Positions 1 to 10,974 of a stretch of DNA of 10,974 nt are shown in pieces. The position numbers and the translations under genes are program-made. How positions within the stretch are numbered: the first letter of the stretch is position 1; the number at the start of each line of letters is the position of its first letter. The notes below the pieces were generated by a model that saw only the letters and a program-made list of their open reading frames with translations, made no database searches and was not told the DNA's origin. Source of the DNA: Desulfomicrobium sp. (lineage in GTDB: Bacteria > Desulfobacterota > Desulfovibrionia > Desulfovibrionales > Desulfomicrobiaceae); NCBI GenBank assembly GCA_003542385.1, contig DPKT01000196.1:1-10974 (forward strand). The letters run 5' to 3'.

Positions 1-1620
1 GGGCAGGTGTCCATCGCTCCGCAGGAGGCGGCCCAGGCCGGCGGCCAGTGGCGGGTGGTCAGCCAGTGGCAGGCGCCGGGCGAAATGCAGGACGCCGGGA
101 ACATCTATCTCGTGGAGTTCAGGGACATTCCCGGCTGGGAAGCCCCGGCGCCCGTCATGCTGAAGAAGGGCGAAACCGGCGGGCGCGTGGAGGGCGTGTA
201 CATTCCGGCCCCCTTTTCGGAGCAGACCATCCTGACCTTCGCCGGTGCGAGCACCCTGGCCGGGAGGCTCGCGCCCGAACTCGCGCAGCTCTATCTCAGG
301 CAGTCGGGCGCCGACGAGGTGAAGGTCGTCCCGGGCGCGGGGGCGGACGAATTTTCGGTGCAGGGCATTTTCTTCGCCGCCAAGGAGATCCGCAAGATCG
401 AAATCCAGGGCCGCGGCACGCAGTTCGGTTTCATGGCCCTCAAGGACGGGCAGTGCGACGTGGCCCTGGCCGCGCACAGGCTCTCGCCCGTCGACGCCAG
501 ATCCATGGGCGGGAACGCCATCACCGGCGAGAGCGAGCACAGGCTCGGCATGGACGCGGTGTCCGTGGTCGTGCACAGGGACAACCCGGTCAAGGCCCTG
601 ACTTTGGATCAGGTCGGGAAAATTTTCGCCGGCGAGATCACCAACTGGGATCAGGTCGGCGGGCCGTCCGCGAAGATCAATGTCTTCGCCCTCAAGGACA
701 CCTTCGCCACGCGCGGCTTTTTCGAGAGCGTCTTTCTCGGCTCGCGGCCGATTTCCCCCGACGCGCGTGAGGTCGACGTCCAGTCCCAGCTGCCCGAGTT
801 CATTGCCCGCGACCTCTGGGGCATCGGCTTCTGCAGCATCACTCTGGCCGGCCCGTGCCGCGAGATGCCCCTCAAGGCCGGCGCCGATTCCGAGCCCGTT
901 CTCCCCGGCACGGACAGCATCCGCTCCCTGGCCTACCCGGCCAGCAGGAGCATGTATCTCTATGTCCGGGGCGATTCGAGCAATGTCCACGCCCGGGAGT
1001 TCATCAGACTGTGCCTGTCTGACGCCGGGCAGAAGATCGTCGGGAAGTTCGGTTTCGTGACGCTTGGAGAGCTTGCGGGCACCGCCGCGGCCGAGACCCA
1101 TGTTTCGGGTGCGCAGCAGGCCGCTTCGAATCTCCCGTCGATTTTCCGGCCCGGAGCGCCATCGGTCCTCAAGGCCCCGGCCATCAGCGGCCCCTTGCCG
1201 AGGCTTGTGCAGCTCGACGGGGAGGTCGTGCCCGACGGGACACGCAAGGCCGTCCTGCAGGAATACCTGGACGGGGTGTACGGCGCCGAGCGGCTCCCCA
1301 TCGTGTTCCGTTTCCAGTCTTCGAGTCTGGAGCCCGACGCCCAGGCCATGCAGGACGCCGGCCGTGTCACGGCCATGATGAAGGAGCCTGCCAACGCGGC
1401 CAAGGCCGTCATCCTTGTCGGTTTTTCCGATTCCGTCGGAGATTACGCCTCCAATCTGGCCGTGGCCGTCAAGCGCGCCGAGGTTGTCGCCGATATGCTC
1501 CGGAGCAGGGGCCTGCGCAACATCACCGTGCTGGCCGCAGGGGAGGAGGAAGCCGTGGAACCCAACGAATCCCGTATCGGCCGGGAAAGAAACCGCCGGG
1601 TCGAGATATGGCTGAAATAG
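1..1620 (+). CDS. PstS-like solute-binding / OmpA-domain fusion protein (5' partial)
   Basis: Probably an exported protein that binds a small ligand in the periplasm and is held to peptidoglycan. The frame is open to base 1, so the start and an expected signal peptide lie upstream; the GTG at 7 is unlikely to be the start. Numbering from that GTG, residues 12-67 resemble one copy of a surface repeat with the pattern AGxQWRV ... VEFxDxxGW ... GxY. Residues 74 to about 355 form a PstS-like type 2 periplasmic-binding domain: TFAGASTL at 77-84, an IFAGEITNWDQVGG-type stretch before residue 219, and a closing segment of the DAGQKIV type. Residues about 430-537 form an OmpA C-terminal domain with GFSDSVG (D475), a KRA segment (R490) and a final NRRVEIWL; D475 and R490 match the diaminopimelate-binding pair of the family. 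The usual Ser-Gly-Thr phosphate loop is replaced around 228-238 (ALKDTFATRGF), so phosphate may not be the ligand. It lies just upstream of a receiver and a hybrid kinase, which makes it a plausible co-sensor (inference). Confidence 0.85.
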   Translation, partial: GQVSIAPQEAAQAGGQWRVVSQWQAPGEMQDAGNIYLVEFRDIPGWEAPAPVMLKKGETGGRVEGVYIPAPFSEQTILTFAGASTLAGRLAPELAQLYLRQSGADEVKVVPGAGADEFSVQGIFFAAKEIRKIEIQGRGTQFGFMALKDGQCDVALAAHRLSPVDARSMGGNAITGESEHRLGMDAVSVVVHRDNPVKALTLDQVGKIFAGEITNWDQVGGPSAKINVFALKDTFATRGFFESVFLGSRPISPDAREVDVQSQLPEFIARDLWGIGFCSITLAGPCREMPLKAGADSEPVLPGTDSIRSLAYPASRSMYLYVRGDSSNVHAREFIRLCLSDAGQKIVGKFGFVTLGELAGTAAAETHVSGAQQAASNLPSIFRPGAPSVLKAPAISGPLPRLVQLDGEVVPDGTRKAVLQEYLDGVYGAERLPIVFRFQSSSLEPDAQAMQDAGRVTAMMKEPANAAKAVILVGFSDSVGDYASNLAVAVKRAEVVADMLRSRGLRNITVLAAGEEEAVEPNESRIGRERNRRVEIWLK

Positions 1621-1653
1621 CGAACACCCCCCCCGAGTCCGGCGATGCCGCAC

Positions 1654-1659
1654 AGAAGG
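1654..1659 (+). promoter_or_regulatory. Shine-Dalgarno deciding the receiver start at 1665
   Basis: AGAAGG matches AGGAGG at five of six positions and sits 5 bases before the ATG at 1665. The alternative in-frame ATG at 1608, inside the end of the preceding gene, has no comparable site. Confidence 0.5.
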
Positions 1660-1664
1660 CCGCC

Positions 1665-2036
1665 ATGCAGAGTATCCTTGTCATCGACGACGACAAGCTC
1701 ATGTGTCTGGCCCTGGCCAGAATCCTCGTCTCCGCGGGGTACGAGGTGGCCCAGGCCTACAACGGCGAGGAAGGGCTGCAGAAGTACCGTAGCGGGAAAT
1801 TCGATCTGGTCATCACGGACCTCATCATGCCGGACAAGGAAGGCATCCAGATCATCCGGGAGCTGCGCAAGGAAGACAGCGCCATACGCATCATCGCCAT
1901 GTCCGCCGGAGGGCGCGGCGGTGCGACGGACTATCTGAAGTGGGCCAGGCTCATGGGCGCCAAGCAGTGCCTGAGCAAACCCATCAGGCGGGAGGAGCTC
2001 CTCGGAGCCGTCACCTCCGTGCTGGCCGCGCCGTGA
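1665..2036 (+). CDS. Single-domain response regulator (CheY-like receiver)
   Basis: A stand-alone phosphoacceptor domain of 123 residues with no output domain. From M1 at 1665 the protein opens MQSILVIDDDK, giving the acidic cluster D8-D10. The phosphoacceptor is D52 in VITDLIMP, the switch residue S80 is in AMSA, and K105 is in LSKP, so all catalytic positions are present. A longer form from ATG 1608 would overlap the previous gene by 13 bases and add 19 polar residues including a run of eight C bases. I prefer 1665 because it has a Shine-Dalgarno and because receivers normally start just before the first strand. It lies 44 bases after the binding-protein gene and 68 bases before the hybrid kinase, so it probably exchanges phosphate with that kinase's HPt domains (inference). 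No specific family member is recognised. Confidence 0.9.
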   Translation: MQSILVIDDDKLMCLALARILVSAGYEVAQAYNGEEGLQKYRSGKFDLVITDLIMPDKEGIQIIRELRKEDSAIRIIAMSAGGRGGATDYLKWARLMGAKQCLSKPIRREELLGAVTSVLAAP

Positions 2037-2037
2037 C

Positions 2038-2047
2038 GGGCGCGCCC
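2038..2047. repeat. 10-base perfect palindrome
   Basis: GGGCGCGCCC directly follows the receiver stop codon. It is short and made only of G and C in a GC-rich genome, so it may be chance. It shares a 68-base gap with a longer palindrome. Confidence 0.3.
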
Positions 2048-2072
2048 CATACGACCACATGAACCTTTGCCC

Positions 2073-2088
2073 CTGCCGCATGCGGCAG
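2073..2088. promoter_or_regulatory. 16-base perfect palindrome before the kinase start
   Basis: CTGCCGCATGCGGCAG is a perfect inverted repeat with no spacer and ends 16 bases before the kinase ATG. With no loop and no T-tract it is a poor terminator. It could be a binding site for a dimeric regulator or a structure affecting kinase translation. The 16 bases after it hold no clear Shine-Dalgarno, only a weak GAG. Function is unproven. Confidence 0.35.
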
Positions 2089-2104
2089 ACCGCGCGAGTC
2101 GCAT

Positions 2105-5892
<3,788 letters not shown>

Positions 5893-5896
<4 letters not shown>

Positions 5897-6411
5897 GTAT
5901 GTACAATCAGGATATTGACGCCATGGCATCACAATACGTGACGCAGATACCCATTTCGGTTCTGCTCATCGATGACGAATTCCTCATCGGCGAGGCAATG
6001 CGCATCAAGCTGTCCGGCGAGACGGACATTACCTTCCATTACTGCAAGGAGCCCGACAAGGCCCTGGAGACGGCCATCTCGGCCCAGCCGACGGTCATCA
6101 TGCTCGACCTCGTCATGCCCGGCGTGAACGGGCTGACCATGGTCAAGTTCTTCAAGAGCAGCGAGGATTTCAACGATGTCCCGCTCATCGTGCTCTCGGC
6201 CCGCGAGGAGCCCGAGTTGAAGAAGAAGGCCCTGGCCCTGGGGGCCAACGACTACATGATCAAGCTGCCGGACAAGCCGGAGCTCATCGCCCGCATCCGC
6301 TGCCATTCCGAGCGTTACATCTACAAGCAGCAGCGCGACGAGCTGATCATGAAGATCAGGGCCATGCGCGAGCACAGCAGCGCCGGTTCCGCCCCGACGT
6401 ACCTGGTCTGA
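5893..6411 (+). CDS. Response regulator, WspR-type receiver with no output domain
   Basis: A 172-residue receiver protein. Acidic residues D27/D28 are in LLIDDEF, the phosphoacceptor D72 is in MLDLVMPG, S102 is in VLSARE, and K124 is in IKLPDKPELIARI. The LDLVMPGVNGLTMV and GANDYMIKLPD wording, then a helical tail with YKQQRDEL, is typical of receivers that precede GGDEF domains in WspR-like diguanylate cyclases. Here the protein ends about 20 residues after that helix and a terminator follows 23 bases later, so no GGDEF domain is present. The start overlaps the kinase stop by 4 bases (ATGA) and has GGAG about 9 bases upstream, indicating translational coupling and a direct partnership with the kinase. 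ATG codons at 5899 and 5923 are possible alternative starts. Output is probably through protein contact (inference). Confidence 0.9.
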
Positions 6412-6434
6412 CCATGCGCGGGGACGTGTGTCGC

Positions 6435-6476
6435 ACGGGACCGGAACGTCATCTCCCGGTCCCGTTTCTTGTTTTT
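6435..6476 (+). terminator. Strong rho-independent terminator
   Basis: A perfect 10-base stem, ACGGGACCGG (6435-6444) with CCGGTCCCGT (6456-6465), encloses an 11-base loop and runs into a T-rich tract ending in five T residues (6472-6476). It ends the signalling cluster 23 bases after the second receiver. It also rules out the GTG at 6428 as a start for the next gene, since the hairpin would then be coding. Confidence 0.92.
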
Positions 6477-6500
6477 CAGCTAGTTCGACGTGTCGGACGC

Positions 6501-6504
6501 GAGG
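6501..6504 (+). promoter_or_regulatory. Shine-Dalgarno deciding the ATPase start at 6512
   Basis: GAGG lies 7 bases before ATG 6512, placing initiation downstream of the terminator. The 35 bases between the T-tract and this ATG show no promoter I can support. Confidence 0.6.
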
Positions 6505-6511
6505 ATTCAGG

Positions 6512-8827
6512 ATGCCCAAGACCCAGCTCATAGCCATCAAGAACATCTTCCAGGAAGCGCAGGCCTTCGAGATGGCCTGGAACAAGTGTCTGCCCGACCT
6601 CAAGGCTCTTTTCCAGGTCGATCAGATCCGTCTCTACCGGTGCGACGAGAAGAACTCCGAACTCTACGCCGTGGTCCTGAAGGACGGCAGGCCGGCGGAG
6701 GTCCGGCTGCAGATTTCCGCATCCAGCGTGGCCGGGTACACGGCCATGTCCCTGCTGCCCCTAATCCTGAAGGGCATCGAACCCGGCGACCTCGAGGCCG
6801 TGCACCCCAGCCTGCGTTTTGACCGGGAATACGACAAGCTGGTCGGGTTCGACACGACGAGTCTCATCAGCATGCCCATCCAGCACGAAGACTCCCTGCT
6901 GGGCGTCCTGCAGCTCCTCAACAAGAAGGGCGGGTCGTTTTCGCGGGAGGACGAGGCCTTCTGTCGGCTCATCGTCAGCATCATGGGCCAGAAGATGTTC
7001 GATGAACGCAAGCTCCCCAAGGGTCCCTACGAAAATCTCGTCATGCGCGGACTGGTGACCCGGCAGCAGCTCGACGACGTGCTGTCGCGGTCGTCCAAAC
7101 GCGGCGTCTCGGCGTCGCGCCTGCTGCAGTACGATTTCGGGGTCAAGGCCGAGGACATCGGGGCTTCCCTCGAACTCTACTACCAGACCCCCTTCGTCCG
7201 TTTCCATGACAACCCCGTGCCGGAGCAGAACCTCAAGGGAATCAACCGGCAGTATCTGCTGAACAACCTCTGGGTGCCGCTGCAGGTCAGGGGCGACAGG
7301 GCCGTGGTCCTGGTCCACAACCCCCACGACTCAGAGATGCTCGAAGAGATCCGCCGGATCATGAACGTCCGGGAATACGAGTTCAAGGTCGGCCTGCCCG
7401 AGGAGATCATGGCCTTCCTGGGCGACCGCAGCCAGCTCCCGAAGGGCGGAGGGGCCGCCAAGGCCAAGTTCGAGGCGAAGCTTCCGGAGGAGATGGACGA
7501 GGACGAGGGCGACATGTTGTCGGACGACGATTTCGGCGAGGATCTGGCCGACACCTTCGCCGATCTGGAGGAGATCGCCGAGGAAGGCCTCGAAGTCTCC
7601 CATGTCGAGGAGGAGGACATCTCCCAGGAGAGCCGCCAGCTGGCCGTGCGCTTCGTGAACAAGGTCATCATGCACGCCCACAAGGCCGGGGCCTCGGACA
7701 TCCACATCGAACCGTCCAAGCCCGGCCGCCCCGGCATGGTGCGCATGCGCATCGACGGCTCCTGCGAGCGCGTCCTGTCCATTCCCGAGAGCATCATCAA
7801 GCCCGTCATCTCCCGCATCAAGATCATCTCCAACCTGAACATCTCCGAGCGCCGCCTGCCCCAGGACGGCAAGGCCAAGGTCCGCTTCAAGGGCCGGGAG
7901 CTTGAGCTGCGCATCGCCACCCTGCCCACGGTCTACGGCGAGAGCGCGGTTCTGCGCATGCTCTCCTCGGGCCGGGCCATGCCCTTCGACAAGCTGAACC
8001 TGAGCGAACCCAACCGGGAGCACATCGAGCGGCTCGTGGTGAAGCCCCACGGCATATTCCTGGTGGTCGGCCCCACGGGTTCGGGCAAAACCACGACCCT
8101 GCACTCCATCCTGGCGCGCATCAACACGCCGGACAGGAAGATCTGGACCGTCGAGGACCCGGTCGAAATCACACAGCCCGGACTGCAGCAGGTGCAGGTG
8201 GACCCGGCCATCGGCCTCGATTTCCCCCGCATCATGCGCTCCTTCCTGCGCGCCGACCCGGACGTCATCCTGGTCGGCGAAATGCGCGACCTGCAGACCG
8301 CCCAGATCGGCGTGGAGGCCTCCCTGACGGGCCACATGGTCTTTTCCACCCTGCACACCAACTCCGCGGCCGAGACCGTGACGCGCCTGCTGGAGATGGG
8401 CATCGAATCCCTCAACTTCTCCGAGGCACTGCACGGCATCCTGGCCCAGCGCCTGGTCAAGACCCTCTGCCCGCAATGCAGGGAGGAGCACGCGCCCACG
8501 GACGAGGAGTGGAAGTTTCTGGTCCAGCAGTACGGCGAGAAATATTTCCCGGAACTCGGCCTGGACCGGGCCACGGCCAGGACGTTCAGGGCCAAGGGGT
8601 GCGGGCGCTGCTCAATGACGGGATATCGCGGCCGGACGGGCATCCACGAACTGCTCGTGGCCACGCCGGAGATCCGCAAGGCGATCTCGCGGCGGATGAC
8701 GGCCGACGAGATCGCTGAAATGGCCATTGAACAAGGCATGCGGACCTTGTATCAGGACGGTATCGCCAAGATATTCAAGGGGGACATCGACATCCTCCAA
8801 CTGCAGAAGGTTACCCTGGCGGAGTAA
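6512..8827 (+). CDS. GspE/PulE-family secretion or pilus ATPase with N-terminal GAF domain
   Basis: A 771-residue cytoplasmic hexameric-type ATPase that in related systems powers type II secretion or type IV pilus assembly. Residues about 20-165 look like a GAF domain, with SLISMPIQ and LLGVLQLLNK near 117-138 and a SREDEAF segment. Residues about 166-300 resemble the GspE/MshE N-terminal domain, followed by a very acidic linker (about 327-370). The ATPase core contains SDIHIEP (395-401), Walker A GPTGSGKT (520-527, K526), the Asp box WTVEDPVEI (545-553), Walker B ILVGEMRD (586-593, E590) and the His box TGHMVFSTLHT (606-616). Four zinc-binding cysteines are C653, C656, C697 and C700. All catalytic motifs are intact. 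No secretin, GspF or pilin gene is in view, so the partner machine is unknown. A start at 6428 is rejected because it would translate the terminator. The stop lies 3 bases before the zinc-ribbon gene. Confidence 0.93.
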   Translation: MPKTQLIAIKNIFQEAQAFEMAWNKCLPDLKALFQVDQIRLYRCDEKNSELYAVVLKDGRPAEVRLQISASSVAGYTAMSLLPLILKGIEPGDLEAVHPSLRFDREYDKLVGFDTTSLISMPIQHEDSLLGVLQLLNKKGGSFSREDEAFCRLIVSIMGQKMFDERKLPKGPYENLVMRGLVTRQQLDDVLSRSSKRGVSASRLLQYDFGVKAEDIGASLELYYQTPFVRFHDNPVPEQNLKGINRQYLLNNLWVPLQVRGDRAVVLVHNPHDSEMLEEIRRIMNVREYEFKVGLPEEIMAFLGDRSQLPKGGGAAKAKFEAKLPEEMDEDEGDMLSDDDFGEDLADTFADLEEIAEEGLEVSHVEEEDISQESRQLAVRFVNKVIMHAHKAGASDIHIEPSKPGRPGMVRMRIDGSCERVLSIPESIIKPVISRIKIISNLNISERRLPQDGKAKVRFKGRELELRIATLPTVYGESAVLRMLSSGRAMPFDKLNLSEPNREHIERLVVKPHGIFLVVGPTGSGKTTTLHSILARINTPDRKIWTVEDPVEITQPGLQQVQVDPAIGLDFPRIMRSFLRADPDVILVGEMRDLQTAQIGVEASLTGHMVFSTLHTNSAAETVTRLLEMGIESLNFSEALHGILAQRLVKTLCPQCREEHAPTDEEWKFLVQQYGEKYFPELGLDRATARTFRAKGCGRCSMTGYRGRTGIHELLVATPEIRKAISRRMTADEIAEMAIEQGMRTLYQDGIAKIFKGDIDILQLQKVTLAE

Positions 8828-8830
8828 CGC

Positions 8831-9223
8831 ATGGAAGAACCAGCCCAAAGGACCGAAACGACGGCCGCCGAAGAGCCGGTGGTCATTCCGCCGAACCTCA
8901 AGCTGCGGCTTGAGAGGTGCCCCAAGTGCGCCTACGAGCGGAGAAAGGGGGATGACGATTTTGCATCCCCCTTCGAGTGCCCCAAATGCGGGGTGGTGTA
9001 CGCCCTGGCCATGGAGGAGGTGCGCCGGCGGGATCGGGGGCAGGAGCTGCAGGACGAAGCCGAGGCCGACGAACTGCGCCGCCTGGCCCAGGCCCAGGAC
9101 GAGAACATCCGCAGCACGCAGGTGGGCAGTGCCATGTTCGTGGGCGACGAGAAGAGCAGGGTTTGGGTGATCGTGGCCGGGGTGCTGATTCTGGCGGCCG
9201 TCTGCGCGTACTTTTTTCTGTGA
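8831..9223 (+). CDS. Zinc-ribbon protein with C-terminal membrane anchor, function unknown
   Basis: I do not recognise a named family for this 130-residue protein. A disordered polar N-terminus (1-25) leads to a zinc ribbon with C30-PK-C33 and C50-PK-C53, an Arg/Glu/Gln-rich helix about 61-95 likely to be coiled coil, and one hydrophobic segment about 110-129 that ends the protein. The layout suggests a tail-anchored inner-membrane protein with its zinc ribbon in the cytoplasm. Its start is 3 bases after the ATPase stop and its GGAG (8821-8824) overlaps the end of that gene, so the two are probably translationally coupled. It may link the ATPase to the membrane or act as an adaptor (inference only). 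Confidence 0.85.
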   Translation: MEEPAQRTETTAAEEPVVIPPNLKLRLERCPKCAYERRKGDDDFASPFECPKCGVVYALAMEEVRRRDRGQELQDEAEADELRRLAQAQDENIRSTQVGSAMFVGDEKSRVWVIVAGVLILAAVCAYFFL

Positions 9224-9224
9224 T

Positions 9225-9261
9225 GCCTGCGGCCTGTCCTCTTCGGGGGGAACCCGCAGGC
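9225..9261 (+). other. Stable hairpin in the leader of the Hsp20 gene
   Basis: An outer perfect 8-base stem GCCTGCGG (9225-9232) with CCGCAGGC (9254-9261) surrounds an inner TCCTC-TTCG-GGGGG hairpin capped by a UUCG tetraloop. No T-tract follows, so it is not a standard intrinsic terminator. It lies 30 bases before the Hsp20 start. It may stabilise or attenuate the transcript, or affect translation of the heat-shock gene. Confidence 0.5.
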
Positions 9262-9291
9262 GCGATGCAACCGAGTGAACGATGGTGAGGT

Positions 9292-9753
9292 ATGGCGAAG
9301 CTTTTTCCCTGGGATCCGTGGCTTGAGATGGAGTGCCTGAAGGAAGACATGAAGCGGCTGGTCGAGGACTCGGTCTGTCCATCGCCTTTTGCCGCGGGCC
9401 TCAAGCGGCTGGGGCAGTTCCGACCCCTGGCCGACGTGGTGGAGACGGCCGAAGGCTTTCTCATTCTGGTGGAGCTGCCGGGACTCGAACGCGAGGACGT
9501 GTCCCTGGAGGTGCACGGCAGCGAACTGGCGGTCTTCGGCGAGCGCAAGCCGCCCGCCGAGCTCGTCGGGGCGGCGTTTCAGAGCATGGAGCGATTCTAT
9601 GGCTGCTTTTCGCGCCGTTTCGCCCTGCCCATGGAGATCGACCCGTCCTCCGTCGAAGCCCGGATGCGGGCCGGCCTGCTGCACGTTCTCGTCCCCAAGC
9701 GTCCCCCCAAGCCGGAAAACAGGAACATCGCCATCACCTTCGAGGAAGAGTGA
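9292..9753 (+). CDS. Small heat-shock protein, Hsp20/alpha-crystallin family
   Basis: An ATP-independent holdase chaperone of 153 residues, expected to bind unfolding cytoplasmic proteins as oligomers. The N-terminus FPWDPWLEMECLKEDM (5-20) is the family's usual opening and supports this start. The alpha-crystallin domain spans about 43-140, with PLADVVETAEGF (45-56), VELPGLEREDV (60-70) and the signature ARMRAGLLHVLVPK (123-136). The C-terminal tail has the I-x-I motif I146-A-I148 used for oligomer contacts. The purine-rich GGTGAGG before the ATG leaves only one base of spacing, closer than ideal. The gene is 68 bases after the zinc-ribbon gene and 57 bases before an HtrA protease, suggesting a protein-quality group. 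Confidence 0.95.
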   Translation: MAKLFPWDPWLEMECLKEDMKRLVEDSVCPSPFAAGLKRLGQFRPLADVVETAEGFLILVELPGLEREDVSLEVHGSELAVFGERKPPAELVGAAFQSMERFYGCFSRRFALPMEIDPSSVEARMRAGLLHVLVPKRPPKPENRNIAITFEEE

Positions 9754-9796
9754 GGCTTCCGGGTCTACCCTCGTTCCTGCGGTGAGGGCGTTTACC

Positions 9797-9802
9797 AAGG
9801 AG
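9797..9802 (+). promoter_or_regulatory. Shine-Dalgarno deciding the TTG start of the HtrA gene
   Basis: AAGGAG lies 8 bases before TTG 9811, an optimal distance. The TTG opens a reading frame that begins directly with a signal peptide, so it is preferred to any downstream ATG. Confidence 0.8.
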
Positions 9803-9810
9803 AAGATACA

Positions 9811-10974
<1,164 letters not shown>

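Noticed and set aside
1608..1664. Longer N-terminus for the first receiver from ATG 1608
   Set aside because: It lacks a Shine-Dalgarno and adds only polar filler before the first strand. ATG 1665 has AGAAGG at good spacing. The longer form is not excluded.
6428..6511. N-terminal extension of the ATPase from GTG 6428
   Set aside because: It would translate a perfect 10-base terminator stem and T-tract. ATG 6512 has its own GAGG and opens a normal protein.
6477..6511. Promoter for the ATPase gene between the terminator and its start
   Set aside because: I see no convincing -35/-10 pair or -24/-12 sigma-54 motif in these 35 bases. The promoter may overlap the terminator or lie further upstream.
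9768..9788. Possible terminator after Hsp20 (CCCTC with GAGGG)
   Set aside because: The stem is only 5 bases with an 11-base loop and no T-tract, so it is too weak to call.

Overview
The window is GC-rich with strong G/C bias at third codon positions, and every gene I can support lies on the + strand. Hybrid kinases with several HPt domains, an orphan GspE-type ATPase and heat-shock/HtrA genes in one stretch suggest a deltaproteobacterium (Desulfobacterota), probably of the Desulfovibrio/Desulfomicrobium type. That assignment is inferred from general protein style; no marker gene is present.

Left half (1-6411): a four-gene signalling cluster. It begins, cut at the 5' edge, with an exported protein made of a short Gly-Trp type repeat module, a PstS-like solute-binding domain and a C-terminal OmpA-like peptidoglycan-binding domain. 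Next come a single-domain receiver (1665-2036), a very large membrane hybrid histidine kinase (2105-5896) and a second receiver without an output domain (5893-6411) that overlaps the kinase stop by 4 bases. The kinase reads TM - periplasmic Cache-like sensor - TM - HAMP - PAS - HisKA - HATPase - degenerate receiver - intact receiver - HPt - HPt - HPt. The cluster has the parts of a multistep phosphorelay with an envelope-anchored binding protein as possible co-sensor. It contains three HPt histidines and three intact receivers, and no DNA-binding or enzymatic output domain. A strong intrinsic terminator (6435-6476) closes it.

Right half (6512-10974): a GspE/PulE-family ATPase with an N-terminal GAF domain is followed 3 bases later by a small zinc-ribbon protein with a C-terminal membrane anchor. 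Then come a small heat-shock protein (Hsp20) and an exported HtrA/Deg serine protease that runs off the 3' edge. The ATPase and zinc-ribbon genes look translationally coupled. The Hsp20 and HtrA genes form a protein-quality pair for cytoplasm and periplasm, each preceded by a short gap (68 and 57 bases); a stable hairpin lies in the gap before hsp20.

No tRNA, rRNA, CRISPR array, insertion sequence or prophage gene was seen. No gap between genes exceeds 100 bases. The most notable features are the triple HPt tail, the PstS-OmpA fusion beside the kinase, the GAF-GspE fusion, and the zinc-ribbon tail-anchored protein coupled to it.
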